A program made the position numbers and the translations under genes. The notes under the pieces are model-generated. The model was given only the letters and a program-made list of their open reading frames with translations, did not search any database and was not told the origin of the DNA. DNA of 64,000 nucleotides, taken from the NCBI RefSeq assembly GCF_014253075.1, contig NZ_JACLZJ010000002.1, positions 124,001 to 188,000 on the forward strand, in the 5' to 3' direction. Shown here in pieces: positions 1-7,569 of the stretch. The stretch is from Ochrobactrum sp. CM-21-5 (lineage in GTDB: Bacteria; Pseudomonadota; Alphaproteobacteria; Rhizobiales; Rhizobiaceae). The stretch's first letter is position 1. Every line of letters starts with the position of its first letter.

Positions 1-1072
1 GGTTGTATTTGTCGAAAAGCGACTGGTCCCAATAGTCTTCCAGGCGGAAAGGCTTGTCGCTGAAGACATCGTAGCTGGGGATTTTATAGGTCTCCGCGAA
101 TTCCGCCGTGCGGCTGTCATAGGTGAAATAGATGGATGGGATTCCATTGGCGAGCGCCATGAGGTTGCCGTGCAGCCGATAGCCAAGGACAAGCTGCTGT
201 TGTCGAACGAGGTTTTCGTAATCGGCCACGACGTCGGAATAGAACATGCGGTGCCGGTACAGATTTTCGATTTCATCGTCGAAGTACCAGTCGGCTGTCC
301 ATTTGTGGCTTTTGAGAGCTGCAACGGCCTCTTCCTTTTGGTCGGGTGTGCCGAATACCAGCTTCTTTTCCTCGATCTCGCCTTGCGCCATCAAGGTGAC
401 ATCGAAGCGTCGGGCCATGTCCTTGAGCAGATCGCGGTGGCGGGTAAGGTAGCGTTCGATATCCTGCGCATAGGCGGGGGATACTTCGCGGCGCACGGTG
501 ACACCGACCTTCCTGACGGTGTCGAGTGGCGGCAGCTTGATGCGCAAATGCTGATTGTTACGGCGAAACGCGGTTGGGCAACCGACAATCCGTACGTTCC
601 TGATGCCGATATCGTTCAGGACCTGAGCCGTATAGGCACCGCGAACACCAATCGAAGTGGTGGAAGCAGCAATCATCCGCAACACCGCTTTGGTTTCCTC
701 GGACAGCTCCAGTTCCCCTTTCACAGGCGCCTGTGCACCTATGCCGAAAGCGATGACCGGCAGCTTGAGGCGCTGTAATACAGGAATGGCGTCGCGCCAG
801 TTCATGTCCTTGTTGACGTAATTGGACCCGCGTAAAATGACATAATCGTATTCTTCGCGCAGGCGATCGATTCTTTCCGGCGACGGATTGATGATCGGAA
901 GCTCGGCCACTTTCTCGAAGTTCATCAGCTTCAGCGAGGACTCAAACACGAAAGCGTCGCCGATATTGTGATAGTGGTTGATGCTGCCTTGCACGTCCGT
1001 ATGACGATACCAGCGAACATTATCGTGATCGTACACTTCTCCGGCAGGGATCATTACGAGGGCACGTGCCAT
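1..1072 (-). CDS. Polysaccharide pyruvyl transferase family protein, 3' end cut by window edge
   Basis: The reading frame starts at ATG 1072, preceded by an AAGGA ribosome site, and stays open to base 1, so about 357 N-terminal residues are present and the C-terminus is missing. The stretches VIAFGIGAQAP, GVRGAYTAQVL, VGCPTAFR and LGYRLHGNLMALANGIPS are the glycine and His-Gly signatures of the PF04230 pyruvyl transferase fold, whose members add ketal pyruvate to polysaccharide sugars. It is the last visible gene of a minus-strand exopolysaccharide operon, 39 bases after the preceding glycosyltransferase. Its position, eighth gene from the RTX gene, equals that of wgeH (expE8) in the S. meliloti galactoglucan cluster as I remember it. 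The pyruvylation role is inferred from the family. Confidence 0.85.
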   Translation of the reverse strand, partial: MARALVMIPAGEVYDHDNVRWYRHTDVQGSINHYHNIGDAFVFESSLKLMNFEKVAELPIINPSPERIDRLREEYDYVILRGSNYVNKDMNWRDAIPVLQRLKLPVIAFGIGAQAPVKGELELSEETKAVLRMIAASTTSIGVRGAYTAQVLNDIGIRNVRIVGCPTAFRRNNQHLRIKLPPLDTVRKVGVTVRREVSPAYAQDIERYLTRHRDLLKDMARRFDVTLMAQGEIEEKKLVFGTPDQKEEAVAALKSHKWTADWYFDDEIENLYRHRMFYSDVVADYENLVRQQQLVLGYRLHGNLMALANGIPSIYFTYDSRTAEFAETYKIPSYDVFSDKPFRLEDYWDQSLFDKYN

Positions 1073-1111
1073 ACGGTCTTCCTTATACTTGCGATGCCGG
1101 CTGAGCGAGGC

Positions 1112-2437
1112 TCAGCTTGCCCGGGAGAGAACGGCCTGGGCTGCGACAGATGCATCCTGCCTGCGCGGGTTCGCTTCACGCAGCCTGTTGTAAAGGCTCA
1201 GGTGTTCTTTCGCGCAGTCGATATGGTTTACGGGGTGGCGGATGGTTTGATGCAGGCGGTCCCAGATAGCGGGGTCGCTCAGCACTTCGGTGAAACGATC
1301 GGCGAGGTCTTCCGCGCTGCGGACACGGAAATGCAGTCCGTCTTCGCCATCGCGGATTTTCTCGGCCATACCGCCGATATTGGAGCAGATTACGGGGCGG
1401 CGATGATGCAACGCTTCCTGAATGACAATAGGCGAGTTTTCCCACCAGATCGAGGGCATGACCACCCAATCCACCGATTGCATGAGGCGCGGCATTTCCG
1501 CATTCTGATAGGCGCCATAGAAGCGAACGCGTGGCCCGGCCTCTTCAATCAGTTTTCGCATGCGCTCCTGAAAGGCTGGAGGCTGCTTTTCCAAATTGCC
1601 GCCGAAGATCATCAGGCGGGAGTCCTCGCCCCAGACCTGTTCCGGCACCCGCGATACGGCATCGACCAGCACGTCGATACCCTTGAACGGATTGACCTGC
1701 CCGAAGAAGGCGAAGCGGCTGCGACGCGGATTCGGCCCGGTCAGCTCGCGTGGCGGGGTTGTTTCGCGGATCGCGATACCGTTTTCTATGACTGCCAGCT
1801 TGTCGGGATTGAGCCCCCATTCACGATAACGCTGCGCCAGAAACTCACTAGGCGAAACAAACGAATCGGCAAGTTCCAGCATACTTCGGATGAACCGCTC
1901 ACGCTTGAGGAATCGGGCCGGTGGGATGTCTGGAAAACAGGCGTGGCAGTCGATGGGCGACGCTTCACTGCAAAGCTTGGATGTGCCTGCTTTTACCATT
2001 TGGCCGTCATTGTTGCAGATCGATAAGAACTCGTGGAACGTGACCAGAATGGTCCGGTCCGGCAAGGTCTCACGGATTGCATAAAGCGTTTCTAGGCCCA
2101 GACCCATCACATGATGAAAGTGCACGATATCCGGGTCGAAATCGCGCACAAAGCGCAGCAGATCCCGGCGGATTTCATCTGTATTTTTGTTGGACAGGTA
2201 GAAATGATCGTATTCGTCGGCATGAAACAGGATCTCATCGCTTGCGCGGCGCATGCTCATAAGGGCAGTCGTGCCGTGCCGGGGAATGGGATGCCCAGCA
2301 CGCGCCAGATAGACCGATTGCACGCCGGGCAGAGCATTCAACCCCTTGTGCAGATTGTAGGATGCGATTTCACCGCCACCGAGAGATATCGAGGGATGGG
2401 CGTGGGAAATGACCAAAACACGAAGTTTGTCGCTCAT
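1112..2437 (-). CDS. GT4-family (GT-B fold) glycosyltransferase, wgeG-like
   Basis: A 441-residue GT-B glycosyltransferase. The N-terminal Rossmann half opens with LRVLVISHAHPS and a GGGE loop. The C-terminal half carries FFGQVNPFKGIDVL and the EX7E nucleotide-sugar signature in WWENSPIVIQE, followed by SNIGGMAE. Cytoplasmic transfer of a sugar from a nucleotide donor onto a growing repeat unit is inferred. A longer frame exists to 2488, but ATG 2437 has a GGAGG seven bases upstream and overlaps the stop of the gene before it as ATGA, so I chose it. It is a clear paralogue of the glycosyltransferase at 5468-6727 (same WWEN-P and SNIGGMAE motifs). Donor and acceptor are unknown. Confidence 0.88.
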   Translation of the reverse strand: MSDKLRVLVISHAHPSISLGGGEIASYNLHKGLNALPGVQSVYLARAGHPIPRHGTTALMSMRRASDEILFHADEYDHFYLSNKNTDEIRRDLLRFVRDFDPDIVHFHHVMGLGLETLYAIRETLPDRTILVTFHEFLSICNNDGQMVKAGTSKLCSEASPIDCHACFPDIPPARFLKRERFIRSMLELADSFVSPSEFLAQRYREWGLNPDKLAVIENGIAIRETTPPRELTGPNPRRSRFAFFGQVNPFKGIDVLVDAVSRVPEQVWGEDSRLMIFGGNLEKQPPAFQERMRKLIEEAGPRVRFYGAYQNAEMPRLMQSVDWVVMPSIWWENSPIVIQEALHHRRPVICSNIGGMAEKIRDGEDGLHFRVRSAEDLADRFTEVLSDPAIWDRLHQTIRHPVNHIDCAKEHLSLYNRLREANPRRQDASVAAQAVLSRAS

Positions 2438-4677
2438 GCTGGTTCCTCCGCAGGCGCGCTGCGCCTGCCTGCGAGAATGCCGGACCACCGCGCATCGAAG
2501 ACCTGACGGTCTATCCTTTCGATGAGAGCTATGGTCGATGCCTTATCAGTTACCGAAACGTCGTCGGAGCCGAGCATCTGTGCGGTCGGAAGCCAATAGG
2601 AACGCAGGCCCGACTGCTTCAGCTTCAGGCCAAGGTCGAGACCTTTTTCGTGCGTGCCGAGATAGCCGCGCGTAAAACCACCAACGGAGAAGAGCGCTTC
2701 GCGTGGCAAAACGCAGCATTCGAATGTGGCGGTCGCCACTTCGGTCAGCGACATGCCGGATACCGCGTCGATGGGGTAGCCCGCATAACGACTGATGAGC
2801 GCGCGATCGGACTGCGGACCCGCAACCCAGGTGCCGGCCCAGCGGATGGAATCGTCTTCATAAGCGAGTGTGGGCGAGAGCACGCAATCCTTATGCGCAT
2901 CGTAGGCATTGAGAAGTTTGTTGAGCCAGCCTGCACGGCGCGGCAGGAGGGAGGCTGCCAGGAAAACTACCCGGTCGGTGGATACCGCATGCGCGCCGAC
3001 TTCCAGTGCATCGTAGAGATCTTCCGAGCCGCTTGCCGAGACCAGGCGGATACGCAATCGATAAAAATCGGCAAGTCTGCGTATCTGCACGCCGATCCTG
3101 TCGATGATTTCCGCTGCCGCGGCAATGACGATGGGTGCAATGCGCGTTTCGGGATCGAGCGCCAGAAGGGCGAGCAGCGGGCCGATTTCCTCCACCCGCT
3201 CATCGACACCAATGATGATGGCTGGGCCTATCGCATCGTCAAAGGGACCGAGGTCTACGACGCCGAATATTTCCGGTGCGGGTCGGACGACGCCGCGCAA
3301 AAGCGGGACCAGCTGCTGGTCGACGATATGCCGGAGCGCCCAGGCATTGGGATCGATGGCGCGGATTTGCCGAACAATGGCATCGCGCGATGTCACACGT
3401 GTCGGTGCAAGCGGAAAGAAGGCGCGCCTACCGTCGCTGATGGCAAGCTCGATATAGAAAGGGGAGGTACTGTCGCCTGACAATTCCGGCGCGAAGGCCA
3501 CGAAACCATGGGCATGGCGGTTGGGATCCAGCCCCGCATTGAACGGAGACTGGTTGTCGAATTCGCGCGTGACATCCGGACGGTCGACGCGGGTCCAAGC
3601 GTCATCGAGTTGGGTTTCGCTGCGGTGACGGCGCAATTTGACGCTTTCGACGTGGCTGTCAGGGTCGAGCAGCCAGCCGGATACGAGCAGGCCGCTGCCT
3701 TCCACACGAAAAACGCTGTCGAGTCCCATGCGGACGGGCAGGGGAAGGCTGGATACCGTTTCGCTGCCGTCGAACCGATTGGCTGCGGAACGCAATCGCA
3801 GGAGAATGTCGGTGGAACTGCGCACCCGCGGCAGTATTGCGCGGATATGGCCGGGTGTCTCGCGTGCGCTGGACAACAATCTGCGGTCATAGACTTCAGT
3901 GAAACGCCAGCCACGCCGACCGCGAAAGAGAAGACGCTCGATGTCATTGGGCTCGACCGGTTCGTTGGCGAGAAGCAATCCGGCAAAACCGGATGCCTCA
4001 TCGTTGAGGTCGGGACGGGCAAAGACGCTGACCGCGCATTCGGCGAGCGATGAATTGCGCCCGCTGATCAAAAGCCGGGTAACGGCGGGCGTCAGGTCCT
4101 GTGCCCATCCCTGAACGAAAATCTCGCCTTCATCGCTTCCGCCAATCAGTTCTATGCAGCCATCAGAGCGCGCGCCAGCCTGCAACAGTACGGTAATGGC
4201 TGCAAGCTTCTTGCGGCTGATAGGCCCAGAAATAAGCCCCTCCACCAGTTCGTCGATGACGCCGGGCAGGCTTCCTCCGGCAAGATCGCCGACCATGGCC
4301 ACGAGATCGCTGGTCGAAGCTGCGCGCGGCGCGAAACTGTAGCGCGCCACTTTAGCCTTGTGCTGGAACATGATGGTTTTGAGGATACCCCGCCGCAATA
4401 TGCCCGTTGGAACGATGGCGACGAAGCCGTGCGTTCCGGCTGGCGAAGGTTCCTTCAGCGGCCAGCTCACAAGACTGACCTTCACGCTCAGTGACGGGTC
4501 GCCATTCAAAAATGCCGTAACCTGATCGGTTGTCGCATTGCCGATACCCAGCACCAGGGCCAGCGTATCCTCAATGGCGCTGCCGACCACGATCTCGCCT
4601 TCCATGATCATGGGCGGGCGTTCAGAGGGGCGCGCTCCCCTTGCCGGTTGTTGGATTGTCTTGTCGTCCTGCACCAT
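2434..4677 (-). CDS. GT2-like protein with degenerate catalytic motifs, wgeF-like
   Basis: A 747-residue cytoplasmic protein. The first ~480 residues are not an enzyme fold I recognise, but contain an accessory segment with GWLLDPDS and GFVAFAPEL. The last ~260 residues follow the GT2 GT-A fold of the neighbour at 7566-9857 (both have a xGWL helix, a GG-Y-G loop and L-L-LK/RQ-G). At the place of that paralogue's metal-site NSD it reads AAS, and at its catalytic EDSD it reads EKGL. The enzyme is therefore probably inactive and may be a structural or regulatory subunit of a synthase complex; this is inference. GAGGA precedes ATG 4677; the stop overlaps the next start. Position corresponds to wgeF (expE6). 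Confidence 0.75.
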   Translation of the reverse strand: MVQDDKTIQQPARGARPSERPPMIMEGEIVVGSAIEDTLALVLGIGNATTDQVTAFLNGDPSLSVKVSLVSWPLKEPSPAGTHGFVAIVPTGILRRGILKTIMFQHKAKVARYSFAPRAASTSDLVAMVGDLAGGSLPGVIDELVEGLISGPISRKKLAAITVLLQAGARSDGCIELIGGSDEGEIFVQGWAQDLTPAVTRLLISGRNSSLAECAVSVFARPDLNDEASGFAGLLLANEPVEPNDIERLLFRGRRGWRFTEVYDRRLLSSARETPGHIRAILPRVRSSTDILLRLRSAANRFDGSETVSSLPLPVRMGLDSVFRVEGSGLLVSGWLLDPDSHVESVKLRRHRSETQLDDAWTRVDRPDVTREFDNQSPFNAGLDPNRHAHGFVAFAPELSGDSTSPFYIELAISDGRRAFFPLAPTRVTSRDAIVRQIRAIDPNAWALRHIVDQQLVPLLRGVVRPAPEIFGVVDLGPFDDAIGPAIIIGVDERVEEIGPLLALLALDPETRIAPIVIAAAAEIIDRIGVQIRRLADFYRLRIRLVSASGSEDLYDALEVGAHAVSTDRVVFLAASLLPRRAGWLNKLLNAYDAHKDCVLSPTLAYEDDSIRWAGTWVAGPQSDRALISRYAGYPIDAVSGMSLTEVATATFECCVLPREALFSVGGFTRGYLGTHEKGLDLGLKLKQSGLRSYWLPTAQMLGSDDVSVTDKASTIALIERIDRQVFDARWSGILAGRRSAPAEEPA

Positions 4678-4686
4678 GCGCTGTCC

Positions 4687-5457
4687 TCAAGGCATGACGG
4701 TGAGCGTCAACAGCGCACCGGCCGCGAATCCCGCCAGAACGAAGATCAGCATGAACAACAGCTTGATATCTCCGCCCGTACGCTTGCCCAGATCTTCAAG
4801 GCGCTTCTCAAGACCGGCGACGACGCCATCCATCCGCATGACGTGGACGTCGAGTTCGGTCATCCGCTGCTGGAAATCGGCGCGCAGTCCTTCCACGGAA
4901 GCCACAATGTCAACGAGATCGCCGGAGGCGGTATTACCGGAACCGTCGAGCGTCGGAGCCGTGCGCTGGAGTGAGCGCTGGTTGACCTGCAGCTGGCGCT
5001 GGGCGGCCATCAGCATGTCGAGCTTGTCTACAATGCGGGCCATGGGCGCGGCGATAAGTGCTTCTGCGGCCTGTTCGTCGGGCTTCGGGACGCGCAGTCG
5101 CTGTTCGTTACCCGCGCTGCTCGCCGCGACAACGACGAGATCGCTGGCGCGAATTGCGGCGAATTGCGGCAGCATCACTTCAAAAGCGTGCTTGCCATCG
5201 CCGATGCCGTTGCGTTTCAGGTCTGGACGTTCCTTGTCAGCGGGCGCCTCGGCAATAGGTTTGTCATCGAGGAGAACGCGGATCACCAGGCGCTCGGTGG
5301 GCGATGCCGGATCGAAGGCCCAGCCGTAGAGGCGACCCTCATCTATCGCATCCACCCGTCCCTTCATCGGTTCTGTCCTTTGGGGTTGGGCTGCCGTGTC
5401 TTGCGCAGCTGCCGGTTTCGCTGCCCCCTCGGTCGGAATTTTGGTCGCGATGGTCAT
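4687..5457 (-). CDS. Tail-anchored coiled-coil protein with GW-DP domain, wgeE-like
   Basis: A 256-residue protein with three visible parts. Residues ~30-105 form a small domain with GRLYGWAFDP, RPDLKRNGIGDG and HAFEV; similar GW...DP segments occur inside the two large GT2-type proteins of this operon. Residues ~135-230 are heptad-rich (LDMLMAAQRQLQ and VAGLEKRLEDLG) and likely a coiled coil. The last ~25 residues (LLFMLIFVLAGFAAGALL) are one transmembrane helix close to the C-terminus, so the bulk should face the cytoplasm. No catalytic motif is seen. A scaffold holding the glycosyltransferases at the membrane fits the architecture and context but is inference. AAAGGT precedes ATG 5457. Confidence 0.75.
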   Translation of the reverse strand: MTIATKIPTEGAAKPAAAQDTAAQPQRTEPMKGRVDAIDEGRLYGWAFDPASPTERLVIRVLLDDKPIAEAPADKERPDLKRNGIGDGKHAFEVMLPQFAAIRASDLVVVAASSAGNEQRLRVPKPDEQAAEALIAAPMARIVDKLDMLMAAQRQLQVNQRSLQRTAPTLDGSGNTASGDLVDIVASVEGLRADFQQRMTELDVHVMRMDGVVAGLEKRLEDLGKRTGGDIKLLFMLIFVLAGFAAGALLTLTVMP

Positions 5458-5467
5458 GATCTACCTT

Positions 5468-6727
5468 TCATGCTGCCTCGACACGTGCTGCGCGCAAGGT
5501 CCCGATAAGATCGAGATAGCGCATGGCGGTGGTGTCGATGGTGTCCGGATGGCGCGCCTGGCTGGCGAGGGACTGACGCAAGTCCGGATTTTCCGCGATA
5601 CGCCGCATCGCTGCTGCCAGCGCAAGCGGATCGTTGGGCGGGACGGTCAGGCCGTTGATGCTGTCATGGATCATCTCGGCCATCCCCCCGATATTGCTGC
5701 ATATGACCGGGCAATTCTGTCCCTGCGCCTCCTGAATGACCAACGGCGCATTCTCCCACCAGATTGACGGCATGATGGCGCAGTCAACTGTCTGGATCAG
5801 CTGGGCGATGTCCTCGCGCCGATAAGCGCCGCGGCGCTGGACAAAGGGCGCTGTTTCGGCAAATAGCCGGTCGATTTCGCTGACGAAGGTTTCGCTTTGA
5901 AAGGGAGCGGCCCCATGCACGCGAAGCTCGAAATCGAAACCTTCAGAGATAAGCTGTTGCGCTGCCTCCAGAAGGACTGTCGCGCCCTTCCAGGGGTTTA
6001 GATTGCCGAAATAACCAAACACGGGTTTGGCCCGCTCTGGAGAAAGAGTTTCGATGGACAGGCGCACAGGTTGGCCGTTCGGGATGACGCTTATCAGTTC
6101 TTCCGCGATGCCCCATTCGACATAGCGCTGCTTCAGAAATTCGCTTGGAGACACAAAGGCATCTACTGCGCTGAGCAGGGATTTGATGTGACGTTCGCGT
6201 AGCACGAATTTGTCGAGTGCTATATCCTTGAAACAGGCGTGACACCGATCGGGACTTGCGCCGTAGCATAGTTCTTTGCCGCTCGTGCGAACCATCAGGC
6301 CATCGTGATGGCAGATCGGGTAATAGTCGTGGAGCGTAAGGATAATGCGGCAGTCTGGCAGGGTGCGGCGCACGATATGCGGAAATTCGGCGCCGAGCAG
6401 CAACAGGTGGTGGAGATGAACTACATCTGGTCGGAAATCGCGCAGAAGCTCCGCAATGTCCGGCACGATGCCGTAGAGGTCGATCTGGCTCATATAGAAA
6501 CGGTCGAAATGCCCTGACCATAGCAGAATTTCGTCGCCGCTGTCGCCAATGCTTTGAAAGCTGGTTCCGGGGCGCGCTTCGCGGTGCACCTTGTTGGTTG
6601 CACCGAGAAAAAGCGCTTCATATCCCGCACGCTGATAGGCGCGAAAAAGATCGTGCGCAAAAATTTCCGTCCCCCCGGGATGGAGGGAGGGGTGATTATG
6701 GGCGGCGACGAGTACACGCTGGGCCAT
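5468..6727 (-). CDS. GT4-family (GT-B fold) glycosyltransferase, wgeD-like
   Basis: A 419-residue GT-B glycosyltransferase. The N-terminus (RVLVAAHNHPS, then PGGTE) is the acceptor-side Rossmann domain. The C-terminal half has FGYFGNLNPWKGATVLLEAA and the EX7E motif in WWENAPLVIQE, which binds the nucleotide sugar. Its closest relative in the window is the gene at 1112-2437, so the two probably arose by duplication and may add related sugars. The start ATG 6727 shares one base with the TGA stop of the upstream methyltransferase (TGATG), which indicates translational coupling. By order it matches wgeD (expE4), one of the named glycosyltransferases of the galactoglucan cluster. Substrates cannot be read from the sequence. 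Confidence 0.88.
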   Translation of the reverse strand: MAQRVLVAAHNHPSLHPGGTEIFAHDLFRAYQRAGYEALFLGATNKVHREARPGTSFQSIGDSGDEILLWSGHFDRFYMSQIDLYGIVPDIAELLRDFRPDVVHLHHLLLLGAEFPHIVRRTLPDCRIILTLHDYYPICHHDGLMVRTSGKELCYGASPDRCHACFKDIALDKFVLRERHIKSLLSAVDAFVSPSEFLKQRYVEWGIAEELISVIPNGQPVRLSIETLSPERAKPVFGYFGNLNPWKGATVLLEAAQQLISEGFDFELRVHGAAPFQSETFVSEIDRLFAETAPFVQRRGAYRREDIAQLIQTVDCAIMPSIWWENAPLVIQEAQGQNCPVICSNIGGMAEMIHDSINGLTVPPNDPLALAAAMRRIAENPDLRQSLASQARHPDTIDTTAMRYLDLIGTLRAARVEAA

Positions 6728-7569
6728 CAGGCAGCCCCTCCCCGTCTAGCGACAAAAATGTCCTGATAATGATCGGCGGAGGTGCCGCGCCAGTGACCGA
6801 ATGATTTGATGTCCGTGGAGAAACCAGCGCCGACAAGCGCACGATCAAGGAAACCGTTTTCAAAGCCGACTGCGGCAAGGGGTGGAAGCTCGGGCACGAA
6901 CCAGCACGGACCGTTACCACTGCGCTTAAAGCCGAGCCGCAGGTCGCGCTTGCCATGCCGGTCGCGTGCGGCGATATCATCCACGACGAATGCAGTCATG
7001 AATAATCGTCCGCCGGGGCTGAGCACGCGCGCGATTTCCCGCAGATAGACTTTCACTTCATCCGCAGCCAGATGGGTCACCACAGATGTCATGATCGCGA
7101 AATCGAAACTTCCATCGGCAAAAGGCAGACTGAGGCGCAAACCGTCAATTTCGCCCTTTGGGTTGTAGAGTTCGTGGGCGATATCCAGATGCCGGAACTC
7201 GAAATTCGGGTAGATGGCGCTGATGTTCTGGCGGCACCAGTTGACGCCGCCCGCGACGGGATCGATCCCGCAATAGCGGCTTTCAGCCGGATCGAGATAT
7301 TGCGTCAAGGGGACCGCCATGCGGCCAATGCCTGAACCGATATCGAGTACCCGGTGAGCGGGCGCAAGCGTACCTTTGCGGATGAAATGGCCGAGAAACT
7401 CAGCGCCGACTGCACGAAAATCACCGTCGCCCACAAACACGCTGTCGGGATCGGGAGAGGGGAGAAAACGGTTTTTCAGCACCGATTGTGTCAGCCAGCC
7501 GATTTGTTCGTCGGACATGGGTGGTTTTACACTCGGTTCAGGCTGTTTCAGCGCAACCACGTCGGTCAA
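6727..7569 (-). CDS. Class I SAM-dependent methyltransferase, wgeC-like
   Basis: A 280-residue methyltransferase of the Rossmann class. Motif I is VLDIGSGIG at residues 74-82; CGIDPVAGGV follows as motif II, DFAIMTSVVTHL as motif IV and RVLSPGGRLFMTAF as motif V/VI. It should transfer methyl from S-adenosylmethionine to a small molecule or sugar, probably O-methylating a glycan residue; the acceptor is inferred from the operon only. The start codon is TTG (7569), overlapping the upstream TGA as TTGA and preceded by AGGAG at good spacing; an internal ATG at residue 18 is a less likely start. The stop overlaps the start of the next glycosyltransferase. Confidence 0.83.
   Translation of the reverse strand: MTDVVALKQPEPSVKPPMSDEQIGWLTQSVLKNRFLPSPDPDSVFVGDGDFRAVGAEFLGHFIRKGTLAPAHRVLDIGSGIGRMAVPLTQYLDPAESRYCGIDPVAGGVNWCRQNISAIYPNFEFRHLDIAHELYNPKGEIDGLRLSLPFADGSFDFAIMTSVVTHLAADEVKVYLREIARVLSPGGRLFMTAFVVDDIAARDRHGKRDLRLGFKRSGNGPCWFVPELPPLAAVGFENGFLDRALVGAGFSTDIKSFGHWRGTSADHYQDIFVARRGGAA

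Noticed and set aside
968-2026. Plus-strand frame of 352 codons
   Set aside because: Antisense to two glycan genes with clear motifs and linked starts; its translation shows no family signature.
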